Source: Azospirillum canadense
GTDB lineage: Bacteria; Pseudomonadota; Alphaproteobacteria; Azospirillales; Azospirillaceae
DNA: 64,000 bases
Reading direction: 5' to 3'
NCBI RefSeq assembly: GCF_025961225.1
Contig: NZ_JAOQNG010000007.1
Coordinates: forward strand, 570,501-634,500
Position 1 is the first letter of the stretch. Every line of letters begins with the position of its first letter. The notes under the pieces are model-generated. The model was not told where the DNA came from. It did no database searches and worked only from the letters and a program-made list of their open reading frames with translations. A program made the position numbers and the translations under genes. This document shows positions 1 through 8,552 of the stretch, one piece after another.

Positions 1-939
1 GCGCAGCTCCTCGCCTTTTCCCGGCGGCAGACGCTGAACCCGCAGACGGCCAACCTCAACGACCTGATCGACGCCTTCGACACGCTGCTGCGCCGCGCGG
101 CCGGCGACAGCGTCGCGTTCGAGCGGCAGTTCGACCCCAGGTCGCGCAACGTGGAGGTCGATACGGCGCAGTTCCAGGCGGCGATCCTCAACCTGGTGGT
201 CAACGCGCAGGACGCGATGGCGCAGGGCGGCACGCTCACCATCCGCACGGCGAACGTGGAACTCGGCCCCGAGCGCGCCGACACCTTCCACGAGTTGACC
301 CCAGGCCCCTACGTGATGGTCGAGGTGAGTGACAGCGGCACCGGCATGAGCGACGAGGTGCGCGCCCGTGCCATCGAGCCGTTCTTTACGACCAAAGACG
401 TCGGCGAGGGCAGCGGGCTTGGCCTCAGCCAGGTGTACGGTTTCGTCCGCCAGTCGGGCGGCCAGCTGGAGATCGTCAGCACGCCGGGCACCGGAACGGC
501 GGTGCGCCTCTACCTGCCCCGCAGCGCGTCCGACAGCGTGGCGGACGAGTCACGCCCCAGCGTCGCTCCCGTCGTGCGCACCGGGCGCATCCTGGTCGTG
601 GAGGACGACGCCGAGGTGCGGCACATCGCGGTGCAGACGCTGGAGCTGCTGGGCTACACCACCTTCCAGGCGCACGACGCTCCGGAGGCCATGGCGATGC
701 TTCAGGCAGGACTGGATGTGGACGTGCTGTTCACCGACGTGGTGATGCCCAAGGGGATGAGCGGCGTCGTGCTGGCCAAGGAGGCGCGCCGCATCCGCCC
801 GGACCTGCGCATCCTGCTCGCGTCCGGCCACCCCCGGGAGACGCTAGACCGGGTGGAGCTGATTCCCGGCGACTTTGCCTTCATCGGCAAGCCCTACCAG
901 GTGCCGGGCCTGACCGCGGCGCTGGAGGCGCTGCTCTAG
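1..939 (+). CDS. Hybrid histidine kinase, C-terminal part (5' end outside window)
   Basis: The frame is open from base 1 and 312 residues are visible. The first residues (AQLLAFSRRQ) are the stretch that normally follows the H-box of PAS-type HisKA kinases, so the phosphoacceptor His lies just outside the window. The ATPase boxes are clear: the N box NLVVNAQDAM near residues 64-73, G1 as DSGTGM near 111-116, and a G2-like GEGSGLGL near 135-142. A fused receiver domain follows from about residue 195, with its phospho-Asp in DVLFTDVVMP (about residue 246) and the conserved Lys in FIGKPYQ. The protein should autophosphorylate and pass phosphate to its own receiver. The sensor input cannot be seen. 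The ATPase and receiver halves are of the same type as the kinase at 29703-32552. Confidence 0.95.
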   Translation, partial: AQLLAFSRRQTLNPQTANLNDLIDAFDTLLRRAAGDSVAFERQFDPRSRNVEVDTAQFQAAILNLVVNAQDAMAQGGTLTIRTANVELGPERADTFHELTPGPYVMVEVSDSGTGMSDEVRARAIEPFFTTKDVGEGSGLGLSQVYGFVRQSGGQLEIVSTPGTGTAVRLYLPRSASDSVADESRPSVAPVVRTGRILVVEDDAEVRHIAVQTLELLGYTTFQAHDAPEAMAMLQAGLDVDVLFTDVVMPKGMSGVVLAKEARRIRPDLRILLASGHPRETLDRVELIPGDFAFIGKPYQVPGLTAALEALL

Positions 940-1407
940 CGGGGCAGCAGCGCAGGCTTGTTGGTTGTCGTGTTTGATTGGGCCGCCCACGGTCGCAGGT
1001 CCGTCAAAAGTCACCGCTATGGATGCGGCAAAAGGGAATGCAGGCCTTGGGTCGGGATGATGGGGCGGCTTTTCACGGATTCTGGACGTCGGAAGCCGCG
1101 GTGGCGATGAGCGGTCTTCCGCGGAGTTCGTCAGCCGATCCGATGCGGCGAGATCGGAGCCTGCCGGCCGACATCTCGCTGTTGGGCAATCACCAGCCAT
1201 CGCAACTCGGAGCGGCTACACCGGCGCGATCATCCTTGGACGGAAGGCCCGGCAGCGAGGTCCGGACATACGGCCCGAGGCCGGGCGGAACGATCGCCTC
1301 ACTGTGGCCCGCCCGCCTTCGTCCTATGGCATCAATTGCGGCCGCCCTCTCCACTGTCACCTTTCGCCAGGAAGCGCCCCCCACCGTGCCTGCTCTATCC
1401 CCCACTT
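940..1407. other. Gap between convergent genes, nothing recognised
   Basis: About 470 bases separate the end of the hybrid kinase from the end of the convergent small gene. I see no ORF with protein-like composition, no RNA gene and no convincing hairpin followed by a T run. Confidence 0.5.
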
Positions 1408-1647
1408 TCACGGTCGAGTAGGCGCCTCGGGGCGCTCGGCCAACGTTCCAATCAAGCGCAGCAGCTCCTGCTGTTCGGGGCCACGCCCGCTTGTGAGAAA
1501 CGTCCCTATATCGATCTCCGCTATATGCCCACCCGACGCGGCATTGGCCTCATGGCGGATGAACACCCGGTCCACCTCAGAATCGCGGACCAGCAGCCAC
1601 CGGTCCCCATTGGCGCTCCCGTACAACGCTCTCGTCGTGATTGGCAT
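1408..1647 (-). CDS. Small conserved hypothetical protein, last gene of the KaiC/REC operon
   Basis: This 79-residue protein begins MPITTRALYGSANGDRW and ends in a short acidic and Pro-rich tail. It has no signal peptide or membrane segment. I chose the ATG at 1647 because GAGGAG lies just upstream. An earlier ATG at 1662 overlaps the stop of the response regulator as ATGA and would add five residues. Either way it is the last gene of a tightly packed unit with the receiver protein and the KaiC-like ATPase. I recognise the pattern as a lineage-specific conserved hypothetical but know no function. Its partners make a signalling or stress role plausible, which is inference. Confidence 0.65.
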   Translation of the reverse strand: MPITTRALYGSANGDRWLLVRDSEVDRVFIRHEANAASGGHIAEIDIGTFLTSGRGPEQQELLRLIGTLAERPEAPTRP

Positions 1648-1658
1648 GTCTGCGCTCC

Positions 1659-2015
1659 TCATTCCGCAATGCGGGCGATCAGGTCGAGCAAAACTTCCGT
1701 CTGGAAGGGCTTGCGCATGTACGCGGTGTATCCGTCGAAATGCTGCCGGACGATATCCTCGCGGACGGAGGTCATCATGATGATGGGGATATCTTGGAAG
1801 GTCGGGTCAGCCCGGATAGCCCGGGCCATCGCGGCTCCATCCATGAGCGGCATCATGTAGTCCGTCACGATGACATTCGGCCGGTTCACGGCCAGCTGTT
1901 GCAACCCTTCGCGGCCGTTGCCGGCCGAAAGCACGCGGTAGCCGGCATTCTCCAGAAGTACGGTCAGCACTCCAGCGATGCCGAACTCGTCTTCCACCAG
2001 CAGGATCGTCCTCAC
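1659..2015 (-). CDS. Single-domain response regulator (CheY-like)
   Basis: The protein is 118 residues and consists only of a receiver domain. The acidic pocket is in LLVEDE, the phospho-acceptor is Asp52 in VTDYMMPLMDG, the switch Thr/Ser is in MMTS (82-83) and the conserved Lys is Lys102 in RKPFQ. There is no output domain, so it must act by protein contact or as a phosphate shuttle. The start is a GTG at 2015 preceded by GGAGGGGAGG, and the KaiC-like stop lies only three bases upstream, so the two are almost certainly co-translated. The partner kinase is not identified. The hybrid kinase ending at 939 is a neighbour but on the other strand. Confidence 0.93.
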   Translation of the reverse strand: MRTILLVEDEFGIAGVLTVLLENAGYRVLSAGNGREGLQQLAVNRPNVIVTDYMMPLMDGAAMARAIRADPTFQDIPIIMMTSVREDIVRQHFDGYTAYMRKPFQTEVLLDLIARIAE

Positions 2016-2018
2016 GCG

Positions 2019-3491
2019 TCACCTCCCCTCCGGAGGCGCCGGCGGCGTGTGGGCCGAGCCACTGAGGACGGCCTCATACCCTTGGAACGGACCAATGACC
2101 TCCAGGCCTGCGCTCGTGATCGAAAAGGCTTGCAGGGCCGGGTCGATGGCGCTGTCGCGGATTTTGGTGATCGACAACACCCGGTGGGTTCGCCCTTGAG
2201 CCTCCACATAGCGCAGGACCATCATGCCCTCGACCAGCGAGGAAATCCCGTCGATGGGCACCTGCACCGTGGGCCCGACGATGTCCCGCGTCTCCACCGA
2301 GAAGACGGTTGTCGCGCCAAGCGCCCGAAGTTCGTGCGTGAGCACCGAGAGGAAGCGGCTGATGCGCTGGGGGTGGATTGCGGACTCAATGAGGCCGCCC
2401 AAGCCGTCCACGAACAGCCGCCGCACACCGCGGCGTCGGACGGAGTCCAGGAGCCGATGGCCGAGTTCATCCAGCACATTCTCGCCCTGCGGTTGCCAGA
2501 CGATCTCCACCGCACCGCTGACCTCCAGTCCCACCAAGTCCAGCCTCAAGGCCTCGGCCTTGACCTTCAGGCGCTCCGGCGTCTCGTAGAAGCCGAACAG
2601 CAAGCCGGGCTCCTCCTGGCGCGATCGGGCGAGGAACTGCAGGCCGAACGTCGTCTTCCCGATGCCGGTCGGGCCCATGACGACCGAGGTCGTTGCGCCG
2701 ATCAGCCCGCCCCCAATCAGCGCGTCCAGACCGGCGATGCCGGTCGAGACGCGCCCCAGGGGCGGCTGATCTCGCCGCGACGGTGAGGCGAAGGCGACCT
2801 CGATGCGCGGGTAAACCACGATCCCGGCCGCGGTGATCCGGAAGGGATGCACGCCCCGCAGAAAGCCGCTGCCGCGATGCTTGCGGATCTGCACGCCCCG
2901 TTCGGTACGGTGATCAAACAACCGATCATCCAGTTCGATTACCCCGTCCACGATGGTGTGTTCGGCCCGGACCGGACCCGGCTCATTGCTGGTCAGGAGC
3001 AGCACCGTGCAGTTCATCACGGCGGCGTAGGCCTGCACTTCATAGACAAATTTCTTAAACTCGCGCTCCGACGGCGCCGTTAGACCGGCCACGACGAAGC
3101 CGTCGAGCACCAGAAGGCTCGCCTTCTGCCCTCTGATCTCATGCCGGAACAAATCGAGCAGTCCCTTGAGGCCCTGCTCCTCCAGCGTGACATAGGCGCT
3201 CGCGTAGTAGAGCCGGTCGGGGATGACCGCGTCATCGAAGAAGGCCATCGGGCGCAGATGCTGAAGCATGCGCGCGTGGGACTCCGCCAGAAGAGTGAAA
3301 TAGATGGCCTGCCCCCCACGGGCGACATGGTTGAAGCAGACATGGTTGGCGAGGACAGTCTTGCCCGTCCCCGGGACGCCTTGGACGATGTAGACGCCGC
3401 CTTTCAGGAAACCTCCCTGCAGGATCGTGTCCAGCCCCGAGATGCCGCTCGGAACGCGTTCAAGCTTCTGGCTGTGTTGCTCGCTTTCCAT
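2019..3491 (-). CDS. KaiC-like two-domain RecA-superfamily ATPase
   Basis: This 490-residue protein has two KaiC domains in tandem. Walker A of the first is GVPGTGKT (38-45), preceded by SGISGLDTILQGG. Walker A of the second is GPTGIGKT (273-280), preceded by STGIAGLDALIGGG. Walker B-like stretches are LLVLDG near 126-131 and RLFVDGLGG in the second half. Length and order match KaiC. No kaiA or kaiB is nearby, as is usual for KaiC homologues outside cyanobacteria, where the family appears tied to stress or two-component signalling. I prefer the ATG at 3491 (GGGGTGAG upstream) over a GTG at 3500. The response regulator 3 bases downstream is the probable partner. A circadian role should not be assumed. 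Confidence 0.92.
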   Translation of the reverse strand: MESEQHSQKLERVPSGISGLDTILQGGFLKGGVYIVQGVPGTGKTVLANHVCFNHVARGGQAIYFTLLAESHARMLQHLRPMAFFDDAVIPDRLYYASAYVTLEEQGLKGLLDLFRHEIRGQKASLLVLDGFVVAGLTAPSEREFKKFVYEVQAYAAVMNCTVLLLTSNEPGPVRAEHTIVDGVIELDDRLFDHRTERGVQIRKHRGSGFLRGVHPFRITAAGIVVYPRIEVAFASPSRRDQPPLGRVSTGIAGLDALIGGGLIGATTSVVMGPTGIGKTTFGLQFLARSRQEEPGLLFGFYETPERLKVKAEALRLDLVGLEVSGAVEIVWQPQGENVLDELGHRLLDSVRRRGVRRLFVDGLGGLIESAIHPQRISRFLSVLTHELRALGATTVFSVETRDIVGPTVQVPIDGISSLVEGMMVLRYVEAQGRTHRVLSITKIRDSAIDPALQAFSITSAGLEVIGPFQGYEAVLSGSAHTPPAPPEGR

Positions 3492-3692
3492 GACTCTCAC
3501 CCCGAGGCTAGGGGCCGGCGATAGCCAGCACGCGAGGAGGGTCCTCGGTCAGAAGCGCCCAGAATGGGAATGCCGCGACCGGCCGATTCAAGAGCCCGAG
3601 TTCCGTTCCTGGTTCAAACAGTCGGACACAGCGTGCATCACGTGCTACCGGCTTTTGCGCGGCTTGGCCGCTCCAACCGCAAAGGCAATGAA

Positions 3693-3718
3693 GGCCGCCG
3701 GGTGGTGCGCCGGCGGCC
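3693..3718. repeat. Hairpin GGCCGCCGG / CCGGCGGCC
   Basis: A perfect 9-bp inverted repeat encloses an 8-base loop (GTGGTGCG). It is nearly identical in stem and loop to the hairpin at 3872-3900, so the two look like copies of one palindromic unit. There is no T run, so a simple intrinsic terminator is not supported. Confidence 0.6.
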
Positions 3719-3842
3719 CTCGGGCGGATCGGCCTATGCTCAGAGAAACGGACCGATGAAAGGTCCAAGCGTCTCAACGCAAGGTTTCCAACACGTGTTT
3801 CGTCGCACCAGATGAATTTCGGTCCGTTTCGGAACCACTCTG

Positions 3843-3867
3843 GCGTTGCGGGGGCGAACCGCAACGC
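3843..3867. repeat. Hairpin GCGTTGCGG / CCGCAACGC
   Basis: A perfect 9-bp inverted repeat with a 7-base loop sits four bases before the hairpin at 3872-3900. Confidence 0.55.
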
Positions 3868-3871
3868 AACA

Positions 3872-3900
3872 GGGCCGCCGGGTGGTCAGTCCGGCGGCCC
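3872..3900. repeat. Hairpin GGGCCGCCGG / CCGGCGGCCC
   Basis: A perfect 10-bp inverted repeat with loop GTGGTCAGT. Its stem and loop start repeat those at 3693-3718, which suggests a REP-like dispersed palindrome rather than a unique terminator. Confidence 0.6.
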
Positions 3901-4044
3901 CTTCAACAAGGTGCTCTGGCATACGTCACTTCGCTGGTCCGGACCTTGTTCAGAGGTCCATCCGCGTCAACAGCGCCGCGCTCCGTTCGTTCCCGGATGA
4001 TGTCGTCGCAATGCTCCACGGCACGCGCCTATGACCTGTTTACG

Positions 4045-4113
4045 CGCTGCTTGAACGGCGCTGCTTGAACGGCGCTGCTTGAACGGCGCTGCTTGAACGG
4101 CGCTGCTTGAACG
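4045..4113. repeat. Five-copy 14-bp tandem repeat
   Basis: The unit CGCTGCTTGAACGG is repeated perfectly head to tail four times. A fifth copy loses its last base (GAACGC instead of GAACGG). The period of 14 is not a multiple of three and no gene spans it, so it is non-coding and likely variable in copy number. Confidence 0.9.
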
Positions 4114-4482
4114 CCCGGCGAAGATCGGAAGGGAGGCAACCGGCCTCCCTGTCGTGCCGGGCGCAGGATTATCGTATCGCTTCAGCTGCGGCCGTATCTG
4201 CGGTGGTCGGTCATCCTGTTGCAACGGCGGTGGTGAGGGGCGCAAACGGCGGCCCTCGTAATGCCGACTGCTGCCCGTGCTCATTTCACATCGGCCTCGG
4301 TGAGTGCGTCACGTTCCGGTCCAGCTTGAGGGGGGTATCAACCTTTACACCTAATAAACAACGGCGCGTTATAAACTACGGCGCGTTTTGCCCCTCATGA
4401 GCCTAATATCCCGGAGAGCTGGATTCTCAGGCTCAGGCCTCCGCATTCCCGCGCCGGCCGGAACCGGCCGGCGCGGTACCCG

Positions 4483-5010
4483 TCAGTTCGTCTTGTGCGG
4501 CATCCCCGTGGCGTGCTCTCCGGTATGCCGGTCCGCCATGCCCTCGTGGGTCGGAGCAGTGGCACCAGCGCTTTGGACATCGACCTCGACGGTCACGGGG
4601 CCGGCTTTCTCAAACATCAGGGTCAGCGGGAAGGCCTTGCCTTTGACCAGCGGCTGCTTGAGGCCGAGCAGCATGATGTGCAGCCCACTGGGACCAAGCG
4701 TCGTCGGGGAGCCCGGCGTCACCTCGATGGCGTTGACCGGGCGCATCTTCATGACGCCGTTGTCCATCAGGTGCGTGTGCAGTTCCGCCTTGTCGGCGAT
4801 CGGCGAGCTGACGGACACCAGACGGTCGGGCTGCTGGCCATGGTCCGTCAGAACCATGTAGGCGGCTCCGTTCTGAGCCGACGGCGCGGTCGCCCGCGCC
4901 CAGGGGTGCTCGACCTCGATCGCCCCTGCCTTGTAGCCATGGGCGATGGCGGTGCCCGCGGTAAGCGTGAGTGTCAGCAGGGCGGCAAGGGTCGTGGTGC
5001 GCATCATCAT
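4483..5010 (-). CDS. Periplasmic copper chaperone, PCu(A)C family
   Basis: The 175-residue precursor has a signal peptide of about 23 residues (cleavage after TAIA). The mature part is a PCu(A)C (DUF461) domain with the copper ligands in place: His78/His80 and Met89 in HTHLMDNGVMKM, and His111/Met113 in GLHIML. The tail is rich in His and Met. Family members bind Cu(I) in the periplasm and help deliver it to cytochrome oxidase or keep it from doing harm. It starts 29 bases after the CopC-CopD gene and is the last gene of the copper operon. Confidence 0.93.
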   Translation of the reverse strand: MMMRTTTLAALLTLTLTAGTAIAHGYKAGAIEVEHPWARATAPSAQNGAAYMVLTDHGQQPDRLVSVSSPIADKAELHTHLMDNGVMKMRPVNAIEVTPGSPTTLGPSGLHIMLLGLKQPLVKGKAFPLTLMFEKAGPVTVEVDVQSAGATAPTHEGMADRHTGEHATGMPHKTN

Positions 5011-5039
5011 GGGGATCTCCTATGGTGCATGTCTTGTTT

Positions 5040-6704
5040 TCAGTCGGCGGGCCCGATGGGGACCTCGGTCCGGAATTCGGTTGTCCCGGTATCGCCGGCC
5101 TGTGCCTCCAGACGCAGGAACCAGCGTCCGGCCACCGGTATCGCGACGTTGTCGGCGCTGAGCACGCCCGCGGTTGTGCTGGAGAGCGGGCGGAGCAGCG
5201 GAGCAGCTTCGCCGCCGGGCATGCTCAGTTCCAACGTGGCTTCGGTGGGCACCAGCGGTCGGCCATCTGGCAGGGACAGATGAACGTTCACCCGGTTATT
5301 TCCGGCCCGGGCCGGGATCACCTCGATCAAGGCGGTGCGGTCGCCCTGTGTGACCGACGTGGCATATCCGGCGTCCTGGACGACCTCTTCCTCCTCCGCG
5401 ACGGGCTCCGGTGCCACGGACGTGCGTGGCGGTGGCGAGAGCGCAAAGGCAGAGGTGATGAGAAGCACGACGGCAGCGACCACAACCTCGGCGCCGATGC
5501 TCCGCCGCAACGCTCTTGCGGCCGCGGCACCGCCCTCCTCAAGGGCCGGCGTCAACCGCACCCGGTTGAGGGCGGCCAATGCCAGCAGGCCGCCCACCGC
5601 GAGCATCTTGCACAGCCAGGTCTGGCCGTAGGACGTGGTCAGCACCGCCGTCGGCGTGGGCATCTGCAGAACCGTCAGTCCGGCGCCGGCGGCGATGAGG
5701 AGCGCCACGCCTCCGATGGCCAGGCGCGAGAAGCGCCGCGTCAGCCGTGCGGCTTCGCCGATCGGTTCGGTCCGCAGGGTCATGATCAGTGGCCAGAACG
5801 AGCCGACCCAATAGGCCGCCATCAGGCCATGCAGGACCACCAGCGGAGCGCTCAGCCAGCGGGGCGGGGCGGTCGCCGCGTGCCCCGTCACGGCCAGCGA
5901 TGCCGTCCCTAGCAACGCTCCCAGAACCAGCAGAGCCTGCGCAACGCCATGATCCGCTTCCAAGGTCAAACCGGTGGCGCTGATCAACAACCCGACCGTG
6001 GCAATCACCGCGCTGATTCCGGCCGTGCTGGCCATGCCGGTGTCCCACGCGGATGAGAATGCAAGCGTGGTGAGATCATTACCGTTCAAAATGACACCGT
6101 TGAGGCCGACGAGCAGGATGGCCGTCAAGCTGGCGACCAGCAAAAGCCAACACAGCTCATACCGTAGCTTCTCGTTCAGCGCCGGGTGATGGCCCGAGAC
6201 CAGAACCAAGAAGAGACCGCCCCCGAGCCCGGCGAGAAGAAAGCCGTAATGCAGCGCCCGCGCAACCACCGTGACCACGGCTGCCGCATCCACGCCCTCC
6301 GGCGCGGCCGGCGTATCCCCCGCCGTCCTATTCGGCGCGGCACCGACACCGAAGGCGATCGAGCCCACCGCAGGATGGCCGTCCGCGGATGTCACGCGGT
6401 AGCTGACCGTGTAGGTGCCGTTGGGGAGCGGGTGCGGCAGCGGCAGTCGAACCGTATCGTCCGGCCCCGACACCGGTCTGTTCTCGGCGACCGGTTGTCC
6501 GGCACTGTCGAGCACCTGAACGGTGATTGGGGTTACCGGCTCGTTGAAGCGCAGCTGAATGTCCGGCGGGGACGCCTCCAGCCTACTGCTGTCCTCCGGA
6601 ACGGTGTCCCGCAAAAAGGCATGTGCGCAGGCCTCCCCCTCGGTCCAGACCAGAAGCAGGATGCCGAGCGTCACCGCCCAGGCAATTCGAGACAAAGACT
6701 GCAC
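5040..6704 (-). CDS. CopC-CopD fusion copper-transport membrane protein
   Basis: The 554-residue protein has three parts. Residues 1-27 are a signal peptide ending ACA, so the mature protein starts with the copper-ligand His of CopC (HAFL). CopC runs to about residue 120 and ends in DGHPAVGSIAFG. A CopD-type multi-spanning membrane domain covers about residues 145-430. The last 100 residues form a beta-rich extracytoplasmic domain resembling YtkA (WFLRLEAQAG). The arrangement recalls Bacillus YcnJ, a copper importer or handling protein. It lies in an operon with PCu(A)C and a DUF2946-like protein, which supports copper rather than another metal. Direction of transport cannot be read from sequence. 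Confidence 0.9.
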   Translation of the reverse strand: MQSLSRIAWAVTLGILLLVWTEGEACAHAFLRDTVPEDSSRLEASPPDIQLRFNEPVTPITVQVLDSAGQPVAENRPVSGPDDTVRLPLPHPLPNGTYTVSYRVTSADGHPAVGSIAFGVGAAPNRTAGDTPAAPEGVDAAAVVTVVARALHYGFLLAGLGGGLFLVLVSGHHPALNEKLRYELCWLLLVASLTAILLVGLNGVILNGNDLTTLAFSSAWDTGMASTAGISAVIATVGLLISATGLTLEADHGVAQALLVLGALLGTASLAVTGHAATAPPRWLSAPLVVLHGLMAAYWVGSFWPLIMTLRTEPIGEAARLTRRFSRLAIGGVALLIAAGAGLTVLQMPTPTAVLTTSYGQTWLCKMLAVGGLLALAALNRVRLTPALEEGGAAAARALRRSIGAEVVVAAVVLLITSAFALSPPPRTSVAPEPVAEEEEVVQDAGYATSVTQGDRTALIEVIPARAGNNRVNVHLSLPDGRPLVPTEATLELSMPGGEAAPLLRPLSSTTAGVLSADNVAIPVAGRWFLRLEAQAGDTGTTEFRTEVPIGPAD

Positions 6705-6773
6705 GCGTGAGGCCTTCTCGTGATTGCGGGCCCGACTTTGCCGGACACCAACCCTACCCCCTGCGCTTGTTCG

Positions 6774-6893
6774 TCAGGCAACAGGGATCGCCGTTATGGC
6801 GGTAGCCGCACCCATGTGCGCCGACGCGGCACCGACCGAGGCCGCCAAGCACAGCAACCCGGCGCCAAGCGCCAGGGCGTGGACGTACATCAT
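6774..6893 (-). CDS. Possible 39-residue exported or membrane peptide
   Basis: A short frame between the DUF2946-like and CopC-CopD genes encodes MMYVHALALGAGLLC and continues as a hydrophobic, Ala-rich signal-like segment ending in GAASAHMG. It is on the operon strand with gaps of 49 and 69 bases to its neighbours. The ribosome-binding site is weak. It could be a genuine small secreted peptide or a chance ORF. Confidence 0.35.
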   Translation of the reverse strand: MMYVHALALGAGLLCLAASVGAASAHMGAATAITAIPVA

Positions 6894-6942
6894 GGTGGAA
6901 TCCGTGCAGGTCTCGGGCGCGGGCGGACTTGGATTCGGCCGA

Positions 6943-7404
6943 TCAGATCAGTCCGGTGGACGGCGGCGCGCGTGGCTTGCTGCCGAAATGAAAGAGTTGC
7001 GACGGACGGATCCCCGGTCGTTCGGGCACCACAGCCACGGTGTAATGGACGGGGGTGGCGAGCCCCAGCCCGCCGTTCATCGGAGTTCCTTGCGTGTTCA
7101 GCGCGAGGCAGAACGCGCACAGCTCCTCATGGTGATGTTGCTCCGCCGGCGCCGGTTTGTTCGGCTCCGTCGAGCCGTCATGATGCTGGTGATCGGCGTG
7201 ATGCGCGGCGGCTGCCTCGGTTGTCTGCCGGGCGGTGTTACGGTCCGCCATGGCGAAGTCCGGGACGATGGTCTGCACCAGAATTGCTAGCACCGCAAGC
7301 CACACCGACATCCATCCGCACCGTCCAGCCTCCCGCTCTCCGGCGGAGCCGCTTGGAGCGGTTCTCCCAAAACGGCGGTTGCGGATGGGGCGGACACTCG
7401 TCAT
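6943..7404 (-). CDS. His-rich DUF2946-like protein in copper operon
   Basis: The 153-residue protein has a membrane or signal segment at about residues 32-51 (WLAVLAILVQTIVPDFAMA). A His-rich stretch follows (AAAHHADHQHHDG and EQHHHEE), then a CAFC motif and the C-terminal PRAPP signature typical of DUF2946-type proteins found near copper and TonB-receptor genes. The His and Cys content suggests metal binding. The ATG at 7404 overlaps the stop of the cytochrome c reading frame (ATGA at 7401-7404), indicating translational coupling. Function is not established for the family. Confidence 0.75.
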   Translation of the reverse strand: MTSVRPIRNRRFGRTAPSGSAGEREAGRCGWMSVWLAVLAILVQTIVPDFAMADRNTARQTTEAAAAHHADHQHHDGSTEPNKPAPAEQHHHEELCAFCLALNTQGTPMNGGLGLATPVHYTVAVVPERPGIRPSQLFHFGSKPRAPPSTGLI

Positions 7405-8128
7405 GGCACTGGGCTACTCGGAAGCGGTGGAGCGCGCGTCGGGGCCACCGGTACCCGCCTTCGCGACACGGACGCTTGTCCGTGATCACGTGTTAAACGG
7501 CTACTCGTCTCGGAGGTTTGTCTTGGCGCTGTCGAGATGCGGTCCGGGTCGGGAGCATCGACCTTGCGGCCGTCCACCGTGCGGCATTCGCCTGGAAACG
7601 TCCAATCCTCCGTGGCGGGCATGCCCCGAAAACCCGGATTGCGGGTAGCCTGGGACGCCCGTACGGAGACCGGCCACCGGCTCTTGATGTAGGCGAGGGC
7701 AGCGAGCATCTGCCGGTCCTGGAGGCGGTCGGCGAAGACCGGCATGGACACCACGTCACGCTCGCCCTTCTGTTCCCGGACGCCGTATTTCACGGTTTGG
7801 AACAGCTCGGCATCGGAGTGCTCGAAGGAATGCCCGGTCTCGTCCTGCGGCGGAGCTTTGACCCGGCCGCTGGGAGCCATGACCTGCCAGTTCGGTTCCC
7901 CCTTAAGTTCGATGCCATGGCAACCGGCGCACTCGGCCGCGTAGAGCCGCCGCCCGATTTCGACCATCTCGGCGCCCTCCGCATCCGCGAACACTGCGTC
8001 CCAGGCAGCCAGGAGACGGGAGCCCAGCTGACGGTCACGACGAGGCCCACCAGGATCATGACCGCCGCGGCACTTCCCAATGCCACGAGGAGAACCATCA
8101 GGCTCCAATCTCGTCCTTCCGTCCGCAT
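7401..8128 (-). pseudogene. Membrane-anchored cytochrome c, frameshifted
   Basis: The N-terminus starts at 8128 with a good GGCGGA site and reads MRTEGRDWSLMVLLVALG through a membrane anchor to VTVSWAPVSWLPG. The cytochrome domain is in another frame: EIGRRLYAAECAGCHG (heme motif CAGCH), a region with MPVFADRL that could supply the axial Met, then LAALAYIKSRWP. The change falls at about 7980-8020. The total length (728 bases) is one short of a multiple of three, so a single-base loss explains it. The stop overlaps the next start as ATGA. This could be a real mutation or a sequencing error. If repaired it would be a single-heme, membrane-tethered c-type cytochrome of the copper operon. Confidence 0.75.
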
Positions 8129-8552
8129 GCACTTCCGCCGGATCTGCTCGTCCGCCCGCTCCTAGGAGAATGCATCGGCTGTCGCGGGCAGCAAGCCCGC
8201 ACAGACGAGAAACTATGATGAAGGAGCTGCTCCCGAACAGGGTGACGGGCGCTTGGCTCGCTTTCGTCAGCGTGGCCACACTTCCAATTGCCCTGTTGCG
8301 TTCTCCAATCAGGATCCTTTCCCATGTGAGGGAAGACAGTCGGAGTAAGATGCCCAAAGCTGGCAACCTGATCCGGCATCGCCTGGTTTGACGATGATCA
8401 AGGGAGAAACACCAATACTTCGCCAGCATGCGACTTCCAGCTTTTAACGACGAAGCCATGTCGTAGGCAGGAACTGGACGAAGCCTGCGGCCGCGTAGTG
8501 GCCTTGGGCTGATGCTGACGATGCCGGGCCGCCGTAGAGGATTCCCAGCGCC
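8129..8552. other. Divergent promoter interval
   Basis: About 420 bases separate the minus-strand copper operon from the plus-strand DUF2946/ABC-importer genes. No gene is supported. It must carry promoters for both sides, but I cannot name an operator. Confidence 0.4.

Larger units (their letters stand above)
3492..4482. other. Gene-free interval rich in hairpins and short repeats
   Basis: Nearly 1 kb lies between the start of the KaiC-like gene and the end of the PCu(A)C gene. No protein-like ORF is convincing on either strand. It holds three perfect inverted repeats and a five-copy 14-bp tandem repeat, listed separately. The KaiC operon promoter must lie near its right-hand boundary with the gene (around 3500-3600). 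Confidence 0.6.

Noticed and set aside
1641..2786. A 381-residue plus-strand open frame
   Set aside because: It lies antisense to the response regulator and KaiC-like genes, whose motifs are clear.
4045..4113. A CRISPR array
   Set aside because: The units are 14 bp, head to tail and without spacers, and no cas gene is nearby.
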